DNA of 37,851 nucleotides. Origin: Tahibacter caeni. GTDB lineage: Bacteria > Pseudomonadota > Gammaproteobacteria > Xanthomonadales > Rhodanobacteraceae. The number at the start of each line of letters is the position of its first letter. Positions within the stretch are counted from its first letter, which is position 1. Location of the stretch: assembly GCF_024609805.1 (NCBI RefSeq), contig NZ_JANFVR010000009.1, positions 1 through 37,851 of the forward strand, read 5' to 3'. The position numbers and the translations under genes are program-made. Below, piece by piece: positions 10,401 to 18,558 of the stretch. The notes below the pieces were generated by a model. The model was given only the letters and a program-made list of their open reading frames with translations, did not search any database and had not been told where the DNA came from.

Positions 10401-11512
10401 GGCTGTCGCTCGGCGAACGGCGGCTCGCGCTCAAGCGCATGGAGGACAAGCGCGGCGAACAGACCGCGCGCGACGACCCCGACCTGGAGTCGCGTCCCGA
10501 ATTCGCCGCCGAAGCCGAGCAGATCACCCTGGCCAGCATCAACCAGCAGACCCGCCGCCTGCTGCGCGCGCTGACCGTCGTCGCGCTGGCCGGCGTGCTG
10601 CTCTGGGTCTGGCAGGACGTGACGCCGGCGCTCGGCTATCTCGGCGACATCGGCGCCTGGAAGACGACCTACGTCGCCGACGGCAAGAACGTGACCGTGC
10701 AGGTCACCCTGCGCTCGCTGCTGTTCGCCTCGGTCGCGCTGATGCTGACCTGGATCGCGACGCGCAACATTCCGGGCCTGCTCGAGATCGGCGTGCTGCG
10801 CCGGCTCGACGTCGACGCGCCGACGCGCTACGCGATCACCGCGGTCGCGCGCTACGCGCTGGCCATCGTCGGCAGCGTGTTCGGCCTGTCCCTGCTGGGC
10901 CTGCGCTGGGGCCAGCTGCAATGGATGGCCGCGGCGCTGACCGTCGGCCTGGGCTTCGGCCTGCAGGAGATCTTCGCCAACTTCGTCTCCGGACTGATCG
11001 TGCTGTTCGAGCGGCCGATCCGCATCGGCGACGTCATCACGATCCGCGGCATCGAAGGCACGGTCACGCGCATACGCACGCGCGCGACGACCATCGTCGA
11101 CTGGGACAACCGCGAGGTCGTGATCCCGAACAAGACCTTCATCACCGACCAGTTGACCAACTGGACCCTGAGCGACACGATCACCCGCGTCGTCGTCAAG
11201 CTCGGCGTGGCCTATGCCAACGATCCGGAACAGGTCCGCGCGCTGCTGCTGGAACTCGCGCGCGCGCACCCGAAGGTGCTCAAGGAACCGGGACCGAACT
11301 GCTGGTGCGTCGCGCTGAGCACCGGCTCGCTGGATTTCGAACTGCGCGTGTTCGTCGGCGCGACACTGGAACGCAGCGCCGTGCGCAACGACCTGCACGC
11401 GGCGATCCTGCGCGAATTCCGCGCGCGCAACATCCCGTTCTCGCTGACGCCGCAGATGGACGTGAACCTGCGCCAGCTGGCGCCGCCGGCGGAGAAGCCG
11501 GCGGGCGCGTGA
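7421..11512 (+). CDS. MscK-like mechanosensitive channel with N-terminal solute-binding (VFT) domain
   Basis: An inner-membrane channel of 1363 aa. A signal peptide (1-21, ending SLAA) leads into a family-3 solute-binding/Venus-flytrap domain (about 25-250), with RVAPDPEFAPIDG, GLAADYLRL and the Asp in RRVDMLSSAFASPERN. These resemble the sensor domains of BvgS/EvgS. A long charged coiled-coil stretch follows (about 265-690), then roughly eleven hydrophobic segments (742-1190). The MscS pore and beta domain starts near 1175 (GLGFGLQEIFANFVSGLIVL, then FERPIRIGDVITI and NREVVIPNKTFITDQ) and ends in a cytoplasmic domain. The channel half matches MscK/MscM-type channels, which normally carry only the coiled-coil porin domain in the periplasm. 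The fusion suggests ligand-modulated gating (inference). AAGGA lies about 11 bases before the ATG. The gene stands alone on its strand. Confidence 0.9.
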   Translation: MSSWSRLLVCLLVLLSAPSLAAEDSLQAWREKHTEIRVAPDPEFAPIDGLDGNGQQVGLAADYLRLVAERSGLRFRVVPVKSWNDALQALRERRVDMLSSAFASPERNEIALFSAAYLRLPCAAFVRRGVNGLERLDQIEAHRIAVAEQHVCHEALSRLAPKAQIQPYPSTARALAALLQGKADVLVGDLVTAQAAANRSGVRDQLVVLGQIGSDEALGFAVRRDWPELKQILDTTLAGIGVADETRLRQRWLKDLLPEAANGNATGADSLPPAVSPAIKAARQALAEAKGTDALQTEAIKTLLDAAQSDDEQASALVEELRSLRATATTAGADAEALEQQLLRDNTADLLAWRASLSERASVTQLEAQRSDERAALADAQADVTQLQQRVAGQHERPAQIRDELKQAQADAEKAGTAAAAEKDAAAPLAEAQRLRRRAAQRLAVVRIAKLEEELRSYEPRVRLESAKLRLRQREVGERQHKVDALQSLILDRTRAVALSLSSRLQDEAAELAEGNPVLRDVARQNAAYGLELVQRVAHLAEVRESRDTYARQRRETALALKNTSERVKYSGVSEAVGLVLLAERRKLQPVAVLKRKLATLQTELAQTRIALVELRETGELLADPSVPVAAELKRLPPDAADAGGPLRQTLYRLFATRAEVVPQLSLVQNRLADSLADAEQELSGLVKDTATLRDLLDERLLWTPSHAPLDRRALSEAARGAVDMVQPTRWWDALRQSARVAWTRPLPVLLGLGIAIGLWVWRRRVPAKLDELAQPTRRIRTDRYRLTGQALLLSLVAALPWPVLVWVLARLLARAGEAGYAFADALSLALGELVAPLYALELLRWFNSDKGLAAAHFRWSQGRRQALELLRRWMTMAFLPVQFFLSLYFLYGEQLANADLARLVFIAASLMLAWLAWRLLAPGALWVQRASSPNEPQRLRRLLRLVLTVYSLGLGVLAAAGYFLTAMALAAHLLESAIAFFAISALNGMALRWLSLGERRLALKRMEDKRGEQTARDDPDLESRPEFAAEAEQITLASINQQTRRLLRALTVVALAGVLLWVWQDVTPALGYLGDIGAWKTTYVADGKNVTVQVTLRSLLFASVALMLTWIATRNIPGLLEIGVLRRLDVDAPTRYAITAVARYALAIVGSVFGLSLLGLRWGQLQWMAAALTVGLGFGLQEIFANFVSGLIVLFERPIRIGDVITIRGIEGTVTRIRTRATTIVDWDNREVVIPNKTFITDQLTNWTLSDTITRVVVKLGVAYANDPEQVRALLLELARAHPKVLKEPGPNCWCVALSTGSLDFELRVFVGATLERSAVRNDLHAAILREFRARNIPFSLTPQMDVNLRQLAPPAEKPAGA

Positions 11513-11524
11513 CCTGCGGAGGCG

Positions 11525-11546
11525 CGACGGCCGCGTCGGGCCGTCG
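11525..11546. terminator. Weak hairpin between convergent genes
   Basis: An 8-bp inverted repeat (11525-11532 with 11539-11546) with a 6-base loop sits between the end of the channel gene and the convergent nucleoside hydrolase gene. It lacks a T-run on either strand, so a terminator role rests only on position and stem strength. Confidence 0.3.
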
Positions 11547-11551
11547 GCAGG

Positions 11552-12475
11552 TCATGCCGCGCCGAGCGCCGCGGCGATCAGGGCCTCGAAGCGCGCCTGA
11601 TCGAGCTCCAGCACGATGCGCGCATTCGCCGGCTTGCCGTTGCGGCCTTCCCAGTCGACCACGGTCGCGCCGCGCGTGAGGCTGCCGTCGAGTTCGATCG
11701 CGACATGACGGTGTTCGGCGCGCGTGACGCAGTCCGGGTCGAGCACGACGGCCATGGCCAGCGCGTCGGCCAACACGAGGCCCGGACGGCCGCGTTCGCG
11801 CATGAAGCCGCGGATCTTGCGCGAGATCGCGTCGTAGAAGCGCGCGCGCGCGTCGCCGGCGGCGAGCCAGGACTCGAAGCGCTCCAAGGTGATGCCGTGG
11901 CGCATCGTCGCTTCCCAGTCGACGAGCTCGAACTGCGGCCAGCCGGAGAACACGATGTGCGCGGCCTCCGGATCGAAGCCGATGTTGAATTCGGCCGGCA
12001 CCGTGGTGTTGCCGCGGCCGGTGACCGCGCCGCCCATGATCACGAGGCGCGCGACGCGCTGCGGCAAGGTCGGGTCCAGGTGCAGCGCGAGCGCGAGATT
12101 GGTCAGCGGCCCGAGCGCGACGAGCGTCAGTTCGCCGGGCCGCTCGCGGGTCAGGCGGATCAGCGCGAGCGCGCCGTGCTCGGCTTCGGCCTGCCGCTGC
12201 GCCGAGGGCAGGCCCGCGTCGCCGAAGCCGTCGGCGCCGTGCACGAACGCCGCATCGTCGGCCGGCCGCACGAGCGGCTCGGCGGCGCCGGCATGCACCG
12301 GCGTCGCGGCGGCGACGAGTTCGGTCAGGCGCAGCGCGTTGGCGACGGTATGGCCGAGGCCGACGTTGCCGGCCGCAATGGTCAGCGCCGCGACATCGGC
12401 CCGGTCATAGGCCATCAGCAGCGCGAGGGCATCGTCGACGCCGGGATCGGTGTCGATCAGCAGAACCTGTTTCAT
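11552..12475 (-). CDS. Nucleoside hydrolase (inosine-uridine preferring family)
   Basis: Hydrolyses the N-glycosidic bond of ribonucleosides to free base and ribose, a cytoplasmic salvage reaction. The 307-residue length is normal for the family. The calcium/ribose-binding signature DTDPGVDDALALL sits at residues 7-19. Further family blocks are VALGPLTNLALAL, VIMGGAV, FNIGFDPEAAHIVF and, late in the chain, the Asp in VLADALAMAVVLDPD. The start ATG is preceded by AAGGA at seven bases; the frame extends upstream without homology. Substrate preference (rihA, rihB or rihC type) cannot be told from sequence, so no symbol is given. It is a single gene with no salvage partners next to it. Confidence 0.93.
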   Translation of the reverse strand: MKQVLLIDTDPGVDDALALLMAYDRADVAALTIAAGNVGLGHTVANALRLTELVAAATPVHAGAAEPLVRPADDAAFVHGADGFGDAGLPSAQRQAEAEHGALALIRLTRERPGELTLVALGPLTNLALALHLDPTLPQRVARLVIMGGAVTGRGNTTVPAEFNIGFDPEAAHIVFSGWPQFELVDWEATMRHGITLERFESWLAAGDARARFYDAISRKIRGFMRERGRPGLVLADALAMAVVLDPDCVTRAEHRHVAIELDGSLTRGATVVDWEGRNGKPANARIVLELDQARFEALIAAALGAA

Positions 12476-12650
12476 GGATGTCCTTGTGGCGTTCCGCGGC
12501 CACAATCCGGCGCGGATTGACCGGTCAGCATAACGCGAATCGTCCCGCCGGGCGGGCGGACGGAACCCGCTCGACGCCCCTCGGTCTGGCGCGAACCCCC
12601 GCCGGCCGGCGGCGCCGGTCACGCGCCCGGCTCGAATCGCCGGGAATCGC

Positions 12651-12667
12651 CGGACGGGACCCGTCCG
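12651..12667 (-). terminator. Possible hairpin after the secreted-protein gene
   Basis: A 7-bp GC-rich stem (12651-12657 with 12661-12667) with a 3-base loop lies about 25 bases downstream of the stop codon of the minus-strand gene at 12692-13279. No T-run follows, so this is a tentative call. Confidence 0.3.
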
Positions 12668-12691
12668 CTCAGCGCGCGGAATCGCGCGGGC

Positions 12692-13279
12692 TCACTCGAA
12701 CGAGCCGGAGAACAGCAGCTGGCTGTCCCATTCGACGTGATCGAAATGGCAGTAGCTGTAGCCGGGTTCGGCCGCGGTGGTCTGGCGATGGATCAGCGAG
12801 ACCCAGGCCGCGCCGCTGCGCAGCGGCGCCGTGCGCGTGATTTCGAGCGTCTCGAAGCCGGCGTTGTTCGTCGTGTTCGCGACGCTCGCGGTCAGCAGCA
12901 GGCCGGCCGTGGTGTTGCAGTCGGGCTGGTTCAGCACCTCGATGCGCAGCTCGCAGGAAGCGTTGGCCTTGAGCTGCGGCGACACGGCCGCGCGCAGGGT
13001 GAACGGTCCCGGCGCGAGCCTGACGCACTGCGCCCAGAAATCCTCGCGCGCGCCGCTGCGGAAGTTGCGCACGCGGCCGCTGCCGGCGACCGGCGAACCG
13101 ATGGCGGCGTCCCAGACCAGTTCCCCGCCGGTGCCGCTGTCGAGATACCAGCGCCAGTTCGTCGGCGCCGGCGCGGTGACCGGATCGGTATCGAAATCGG
13201 GATTTCGCAGCACCGCGAGCGGCGGCGGCATTGGTTCCATCCAGGCGGCGGCGAGCAGCAGACTGGCTAGGGCTTGCAT
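12692..13279 (-). CDS. Small secreted protein of unknown function
   Basis: A 195-residue predicted exported protein. A hydrophobic N-terminus (MQALASLLLAAAWM) acts as signal peptide. The mature part starts with NPDFDTD and contains NWRWYLDSGTGGELVWD and a FRSGAREDFWAQCVRL segment, a pattern of beta-strands with aromatic residues. This resembles the jelly-roll carbohydrate-binding-like domains seen in exported proteins of this order. Four Cys residues (in WAQCVRL, SCELRI, PDCNTT and SYCHF) could form two disulfides in the periplasm or outside. The protein ends FSGSFE, close to the short F-x-x-G-F-E tail I associate with many secreted Lysobacterales proteins. A TATAGT hexamer at 13308-13313 (minus strand) may be the -10 box. 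The start was placed at the second Met because it begins the signal peptide. Confidence 0.75.
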   Translation of the reverse strand: MQALASLLLAAAWMEPMPPPLAVLRNPDFDTDPVTAPAPTNWRWYLDSGTGGELVWDAAIGSPVAGSGRVRNFRSGAREDFWAQCVRLAPGPFTLRAAVSPQLKANASCELRIEVLNQPDCNTTAGLLLTASVANTTNNAGFETLEITRTAPLRSGAAWVSLIHRQTTAAEPGYSYCHFDHVEWDSQLLFSGSFE

Positions 13280-13372
13280 GGCGGGCGCTCCCCAGTGAGG
13301 CGCCGGCACTATAGCGCGGCGCCGGCCGGGCCATCGTCGACGGTTGTCGCAGTCCTGACGCCGCAGGTCGGC

Positions 13373-15454
13373 TCAGGCGCCGGCGTAGCGGGCTGAAGCG
13401 CCGATCCAGCGTGCGACGATGCGGTCGGCCAGGCCGGCATGGCCGGTCAGCAGCGCCTCGCCGATGCGCTGCACGTCGGGCAGCAGCGCAGCGTCGCGGC
13501 GGATGTCGGCGACGCGGAATTCCAGCCGGCCGGTCTGGCGCGTGCCGAGCATCTCGCCGGGGCCGCGCAGCTCCAGGTCTTTTTCGGCGATGCGGAAACC
13601 GTCGCTGGTCTCGCGCATGACTTCCAGGCGCGCCCGCGCCAGCTGCGACAACGGCGGCTGGTAGAGCAGCACGCAGTTGGACGCGACGTGGCCGCGGCCG
13701 ACGCGGCCGCGCAGCTGGTGGAGCTGGGCCAGACCGAGACGCTCGGCATTCTCGATGACCATGAGGCTCGCGTTCGGCACGTCGACGCCGACCTCGATGA
13801 CCGTGGTCGCGACGAGCACGGCGATCTCGCCGGCCTTGAACGCGTCCATCAGCGCGGTCTTTTCCTTGGGCTTGAGGCGACCGTGCACGAGGCCGACCTT
13901 GAGCTCGGGCAGCGCGGCGCTGAGCTCGACGTGAGTCACCTCGGCGGCCTGCGCCTCCAGCAGTTCGGTCTCCTCGATCAGGGTGCAGACCCAGTAGGCC
14001 TGATGGCCCTGCAGGCAGGCCGCACGGATGCGCGCGATGACGTCGGCGCGCCGCGCGTTGGCGACGACGACGGTCGTCACCGGCGTGCGGCCCGGCGGCA
14101 ACTCGTCGATGATCGAGACGTCGAGATCCGCATACGCCGTCATGGCCAGGGTGCGCGGGATCGGCGTGGCGGTCAGCACGAGCTGGTGCGGCACACGCTC
14201 GCCTTCGCGGCCCTTGTCGCGCAGAGCCAGCCGCTGATGCACGCCGAAGCGGTGCTGCTCGTCGATGATGGCCAGCCCGAGCTGGCGGAACGCGACGCCC
14301 TCCTGCATCAATGCATGCGTGCCGACGACCACGCCGGCGCCGGCGGCCACGGCATCCAGCGCGGACTTGCGCGCGCGCCCCTGCACCTTGCCGGCGAGCC
14401 AGACCACGTCGATGCCGAGCGGCTCCAGCCAGCCGCGCAACGTGCGCAGATGCTGTTCGGCCAGCAGCTCGGTCGGCGCCATCAGCGCGGCCTGATGGCC
14501 GGCCTCGACGGCGCTGAGCGCGGCCAGCGCGGCGACGACGGTCTTGCCCGAACCGACATCGCCCTGGACCAGCCGCAGCATCGGTTCGGAGCTGCACAGG
14601 TCGGCCGCGATCTCGGCGCCGACGCGGCGCTGCGCCGCGGTCAACGCATAAGGCAACGCGGCGAGCAGGCGTCGGCGCAGGCTGCCGTCGCCGGCCAGCG
14701 GCGGCGCGGCCTGGCGGCGCACGGCGTTGCGCAGCTGCTTGAGGCTCAGGTGATGGCTCAGCAATTCCTCGAACGCGAGCCGCTGCTGCGCCGGATGCAC
14801 GCCGGCCAGCAGCTGCGCGACGTTCGCATCCGGCGGCGGCCGGTGCACGAACAGCAGCGCTTCGCGCAGCGACGCCAGGTCGAGGCCGGCGCGCAGCGAG
14901 GCCGGAATCAGTTCCAGCGCCGCGTCGTCGGGCAGGCGCTGCAGCGCGTGCTGGATCAGGCTGCCGAGCCGGCGCTGGCCCAGCCCTTCGGTCGTCGGAT
15001 AGACCGGCGTCAGGGTTTCCTCGACCGCCGCCGGCGCGTCGTCGGCCAGGCGCTGGTACTGCGGATGCACCATTTCCAGGCCGTTCTGGCCGCGCCGTAC
15101 TTCGCCGTAGCAGCGCAGCCGCGCGCCGGGCTTGAGCTGGTCGGCCTGGGCGCCGCGAAAGTGGAAAAAGCGCAGCACCAGCGTTTCCTGCGAACCGTCG
15201 CTGAGCGCGACGCGCAGCTGCGGCCGGCCGCGGAAACCTCGCTGCACCGCGTCGACGACGCCTTCGACCTGAGCCGGGTCGCCTTCGCGCAGGTCGGCGA
15301 TCGGCACGAGGCGCGTGCGGTCCTCGTAGCGCAGCGGCAGATGAAACCAGAGATCCTGCAGCACGGTCATGCCGAGCCGCGCGAGAGTTTCGCGCAGCGC
15401 CGGTCCGACGCCGGGCAGTCCGGTCAGCGGCTGCAGTCCCGCTTCGGTGGGCAT
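13373..15454 (-). CDS. recG: ATP-dependent DNA helicase RecG
   Basis: RecG remodels stalled replication forks and branch-migrates Holliday junctions and R-loops. The 693-residue length equals that of the E. coli protein. The N-terminal wedge/OB domain (about 1-230) includes GLPGVGPALRETLARLG and LPLRYEDRT. The helicase core follows, with motif I GDVGSGKTVVAAL, motif II IIDEQHRFGV (DEQH box, typical of RecG), motif III LTATPIPRTLAM, and motifs V-VI ATTVIEVGVDVPNA and QLRGRVGRG. The TRG-type C-terminal region is complete. The gene starts 22 bases after ridA on the same strand, so it is probably the last gene of an rpoZ-spoT-ridA-recG unit. Confidence 0.98.
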   Translation of the reverse strand: MPTEAGLQPLTGLPGVGPALRETLARLGMTVLQDLWFHLPLRYEDRTRLVPIADLREGDPAQVEGVVDAVQRGFRGRPQLRVALSDGSQETLVLRFFHFRGAQADQLKPGARLRCYGEVRRGQNGLEMVHPQYQRLADDAPAAVEETLTPVYPTTEGLGQRRLGSLIQHALQRLPDDAALELIPASLRAGLDLASLREALLFVHRPPPDANVAQLLAGVHPAQQRLAFEELLSHHLSLKQLRNAVRRQAAPPLAGDGSLRRRLLAALPYALTAAQRRVGAEIAADLCSSEPMLRLVQGDVGSGKTVVAALAALSAVEAGHQAALMAPTELLAEQHLRTLRGWLEPLGIDVVWLAGKVQGRARKSALDAVAAGAGVVVGTHALMQEGVAFRQLGLAIIDEQHRFGVHQRLALRDKGREGERVPHQLVLTATPIPRTLAMTAYADLDVSIIDELPPGRTPVTTVVVANARRADVIARIRAACLQGHQAYWVCTLIEETELLEAQAAEVTHVELSAALPELKVGLVHGRLKPKEKTALMDAFKAGEIAVLVATTVIEVGVDVPNASLMVIENAERLGLAQLHQLRGRVGRGHVASNCVLLYQPPLSQLARARLEVMRETSDGFRIAEKDLELRGPGEMLGTRQTGRLEFRVADIRRDAALLPDVQRIGEALLTGHAGLADRIVARWIGASARYAGA

Positions 15455-15476
15455 GCCGACCTTGCGCGGACGCGGC

Positions 15477-15860
15477 TCAGCCGCGCACGAGCACGAGGTC
15501 GACCTCGACCTGCGCGCCGCGCGGCAGGGACGCGACGCCGATCGTCGAGCGCGCCGGGAACGGCGGCTGGAAATATTCGGTCATGACCGCGTTGACCGCG
15601 GCGAAGTTGGACAGGTCGGTCAGGTAGATGCCGACTCGCACGACGTCGGAGAAGCTCGCGCCGGCGGCTTCGATCACCGCCTTGAGATTGTCGAACACGC
15701 GATGCGCCTGCACCGCGGCGTCGCCGGCGACGAGTTCGCCGGTGGCCGGGTCGAGCGGGATCTGGCCCGAGGTATAGATCGTGTTGCCGACCTGCACGGC
15801 CTGGGAATACGGGCCGATGGCCTTGGGTGCGGCGTCGCTGGCGATCACGGTGCGGGACAT
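15477..15860 (-). CDS. ridA: RidA family enamine/imine deaminase
   Basis: RidA hydrolyses reactive 2-aminoacrylate and related enamines/imines released by PLP enzymes such as threonine dehydratase. The 127-residue length is standard. Family motifs are [19 protein letters not shown] and [10 protein letters not shown], the last with the substrate-anchoring Arg, followed by QVEVDLVLV near the C-terminus, which carries the acidic residue position. GAGGA sits nine bases before the ATG. The gene lies between spoT and recG; the 115-base gap to spoT holds a TAGAAT hexamer (15892-15897, minus strand) that could be an internal promoter. The spoT-ridA-recG order is common in Lysobacterales. Confidence 0.95.
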   Translation of the reverse strand: MSRTVIASDAAPKAIGPYSQAVQVGNTIYTSGQIPLDPATGELVAGDAAVQAHRVFDNLKAVIEAAGASFSDVVRVGIYLTDLSNFAAVNAVMTEYFQPPFPARSTIGVASLPRGAQVEVDLVLVRG

Positions 15861-15975
15861 GACTCATCCTCGAGGAGTGGGCGAGTCGGCGATTCTAGCG
15901 ACGCGGCGCGGCAGCGGCTAATGCGCCGCGATGCGCGGCCGCAGCGCGGTTGCGGCACGGCAGCGCCGCGGGCGC

Positions 15976-18141
15976 TCAGACCGGGTGACGGTAGACGCCG
16001 TGCACGACGCCGAGCCGGCGCACGCGCCGCATGACGTCGGCGAGGTGCTTGCGGTTGCGCACCTCGATCGTGAACACGATGATCGCCGACATCACGCCGC
16101 GATCCTGGTACTCCACGTTCTCGATGTTGGAATTGCTCTCGGCGATCGCCGCGGCGACCGAGGCCAGCACGCCGGGCTTGTTCTGGATGTCCACGCGCAG
16201 CTCGCATTTGTAGTCGCCGCTGACGTCGCGGTCCCACTCCATCGCGATGCAGCGCTCGGGCGACTTGCGGAACTCGGGCACGTTCGGGCATTCGATCCGG
16301 TGCACGACGATGCCCTTGCCGGCCGACATGAAGCCCATGATGTCGTCGCCGGGCAGCGGATGGCAGCAGTTCGCGAACGTCAGCACGCCGCGCTCGGCGC
16401 CGGTGATGCGGATGCTCTCGGCCGTGCGCGACGCGCGCAGCCGCGTCTTGCCGCCCTTGAGACGCAGCAGCTGCGTGGCGACGTGCTCGGCGACGCGGTT
16501 GCCGAGCGCGATGTCGGCCAGCAGTTCTTCGAGGCGGCGGAACTTCTGCTCGGCCAGATAGCGGTCGAGCACCTCGCCCGGAATGCCTTCGAGCGAGATG
16601 CCGACCTGGTCGAGCGCGCGGTCGAGCATGCGATGGCCGAGCTCGACCGCATCCTCGTGCTGCAGACGCTTCAAATGGTGGCGTATCGCCGTGCGCGCCT
16701 TGGCCGACACCACCCATTCCAGCCACTGCGGATGCGGCTGCGCCGACGGCGCGGTGATGATCTCGACGGTCTGGCCGCTGACCAGCCGCGTGCGCAGCGG
16801 CGCGAGCTTCCTGTCCACGCGCGCGTGCACGGCATGCTGGCCGACCTCGCTGTGCACGGCGTAGGCGAAATCCAGCGCGGTCGCGTTGCGCGGCAGCGCG
16901 AGAATGCGGCCCTTCGGCGTGAACAGGTAGACGTCGTCGGGAAACAGGTCGACCTTGACGTTCTCGATGAATTCGAGCGACGAGGCCGTGCGCGCCTGGC
17001 TGTCGACGAGGCCTTCGACCCACTCGCGCGCGCGCGACTGCGCCGCATTGCCCTGGCCGCCGCCGGATTTGTAGGCCCAGTGCGCCGCGACGCCGCGCTC
17101 GGCGACCGAATCCATTTCCTCGGTGCGGATCTGGATCTCGATCGGCGCGCCGAACGGTCCGAACACGACCGTGTGCAGCGACTGGTAGCCGTTGACCTTC
17201 GGAATCGCGATGAAGTCGCGGAAGCGCGCGTCCATCGGCTTGTACAGGCCGTGCACGGCGCCGAGCGCGTGATAGCAGCGCATGACGCTGTCGGTCACGA
17301 CGCGGAAGCCGTAGACGTCCATGACCTGGGCGAAGGATTTGTGCTCGTTGCGCATCTTCGTGTAGATGCTGAACGGCGATTTGATGCGGCTGACCACGCG
17401 CGCGACGATACCTTCGGACGCGAGCCGCGCCGCGAGCGCAGCCTCGATCTTGCCCATGGCCTCGCGCCGGTTGCCCAGGGTGCTCTTGATCCGCGTCTCG
17501 ATGACGCGGTGGCGGTCCGGATACATCGCGCGGAAGCCGAGCTCCTGCAGCTCGCCCTTGAAGCGGTTCATGCCGAGGCGCTGGGCGATCGGCGCGTAGA
17601 TCTCCAGCGTCTCGCGCGCGATGCGCCGGCGCGCGGAATGCTCCATCGCGCCGAGCGTGCGCATGTTGTGCAGGCGGTCGGCGAGCTTGATCAGGATCAC
17701 GCGCAGGTCGCGCGCCATCGCGAGCAGCATCTTGCGGAAGCTTTCCGCGGCGGCTTCCTGGCGGCTCTTGAACTGCAGCTTGTCGAGCTTGGTCACGCCG
17801 TCCACGAGCTCGGCGACGGGTTCGCCGAATTCGGCCGCGAGCTCCATCCGCGTCAGGTCGGTGTCCTCGAGCGTGTCGTGCAGGATCGCGGCGATGATGG
17901 TCTCGTGGTCGAGACCGAGGTCGGCCATGATCGAGGCCACAGCGACCGGATGCGTGATGTACGGCTCGCCGCTCTTGCGTTTCTGATCCCGGTGCGCGTG
18001 CGCGCCCACTTCGTAGGCGCGACGCACGAGAGCGACCTGCGCCAGCGGCAGATAGCCCTGCAGCTTTTCTTCCAGCGCGCGAACGTAGGCGGGAGGATCG
18101 CTCACCGCCGGCGCCTGCTGCGGGATCAGGGCCGTATCCAC
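15976..18141 (-). CDS. spoT: Bifunctional (p)ppGpp synthetase/hydrolase SpoT
   Basis: Controls the stringent response alarmone (p)ppGpp. The 721-residue chain is complete. The HD hydrolase domain has metal ligands in THPVAVAS (His64), ILHDTLEDT (His88-Asp89) and KLADRLHNM (Asp155), so hydrolysis should be intact. The synthetase domain has MDVYGFRVV near 274 and a basic RFRD at 306-309. That position is acidic (ExDD type) in monofunctional RelA, which supports a bifunctional enzyme. A TGS domain follows (about 390-455, starting DVYLFTPKGRI), then the helical/CC region with FANCCHPLPGD (conserved Cys pair) and a C-terminal ACT domain. Together with rpoZ upstream (51-base gap) this is the classic rpoZ-spoT pair; gmk, normally adjacent, lies 4.3 kb away. 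Confidence 0.97.
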   Translation of the reverse strand: MDTALIPQQAPAVSDPPAYVRALEEKLQGYLPLAQVALVRRAYEVGAHAHRDQKRKSGEPYITHPVAVASIMADLGLDHETIIAAILHDTLEDTDLTRMELAAEFGEPVAELVDGVTKLDKLQFKSRQEAAAESFRKMLLAMARDLRVILIKLADRLHNMRTLGAMEHSARRRIARETLEIYAPIAQRLGMNRFKGELQELGFRAMYPDRHRVIETRIKSTLGNRREAMGKIEAALAARLASEGIVARVVSRIKSPFSIYTKMRNEHKSFAQVMDVYGFRVVTDSVMRCYHALGAVHGLYKPMDARFRDFIAIPKVNGYQSLHTVVFGPFGAPIEIQIRTEEMDSVAERGVAAHWAYKSGGGQGNAAQSRAREWVEGLVDSQARTASSLEFIENVKVDLFPDDVYLFTPKGRILALPRNATALDFAYAVHSEVGQHAVHARVDRKLAPLRTRLVSGQTVEIITAPSAQPHPQWLEWVVSAKARTAIRHHLKRLQHEDAVELGHRMLDRALDQVGISLEGIPGEVLDRYLAEQKFRRLEELLADIALGNRVAEHVATQLLRLKGGKTRLRASRTAESIRITGAERGVLTFANCCHPLPGDDIMGFMSAGKGIVVHRIECPNVPEFRKSPERCIAMEWDRDVSGDYKCELRVDIQNKPGVLASVAAAIAESNSNIENVEYQDRGVMSAIIVFTIEVRNRKHLADVMRRVRRLGVVHGVYRHPV

Positions 18142-18192
18142 GAGGTGCTCCGCTGGAAGTAGTGCCGGCGGACGCCGGCCGGGATGGAGGTA

Positions 18193-18486
18193 TTACAGAT
18201 CGTCGCCGCCGCCCTTGAGGTCGTCGTCGACTTCGGCGGCCGCCCATTCCAGGGCTTCGCGTTCGGCGCGTTCGCGTTCGAGCTTGTCGACCTGTTCGAT
18301 CAGCGCGTTGTCGACCTTGCCTTCGGCGATCTCGCGCAGCGCGAGCACGGTGGGCTTGTCGTTTTCGGCGCTGACGAGAGAGTCGGCGCCCTTGGCCAGC
18401 TGACGCGCGCGCTTGGTCGCCATCAGCACCAGTTCGAAGCGGTTGTCGACGACCTGCAGGCAGTCTTCTACGGTTACTCGGGCCAT
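18193..18486 (-). CDS. rpoZ: RNA polymerase omega subunit
   Basis: Omega helps fold and hold the beta' subunit and forms part of a ppGpp-binding site on RNA polymerase, which fits its position directly before spoT. The 97-residue protein starts [11 protein letters not shown] and has the conserved block [17 protein letters not shown] and [14 protein letters not shown]. The C-terminal tail is acidic and glycine-rich (KGGGDDL). GAGGT lies six bases before the ATG. It is the first gene of the operon, and its promoter is overlapped by a large inverted repeat (separate entry). Confidence 0.97.
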   Translation of the reverse strand: MARVTVEDCLQVVDNRFELVLMATKRARQLAKGADSLVSAENDKPTVLALREIAEGKVDNALIEQVDKLERERAEREALEWAAAEVDDDLKGGGDDL

Positions 18487-18528
18487 ATGAACCTCAAAAT
18501 CAAAAAAATCAGACGCTTGTATGCCGGC

Positions 18529-18558
18529 ATTGTAGCCGGCCCGGTTGCGGCCGCGCAA
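18529..18558 (-). promoter_or_regulatory. Candidate rpoZ-spoT promoter
   Basis: On the minus strand TTGCGC (18558-18553) and TACAAT (18534-18529) are 18 bp apart, about 40 bases before the rpoZ ATG. The -10 matches consensus at five of six positions, the -35 at four of six. Confidence 0.45.

Noticed and set aside
6932-11398. Very long open frame on the minus strand, antisense to the channel gene and running through the L31 region
   Set aside because: It is an antisense shadow in high-GC DNA: low-complexity Arg/Gln/Ala/Gly composition, no family motifs, and it overlaps two well-supported genes.
13439-15586. Long plus-strand frame antisense to recG
   Set aside because: Same shadow character; recG on the other strand has all helicase motifs.
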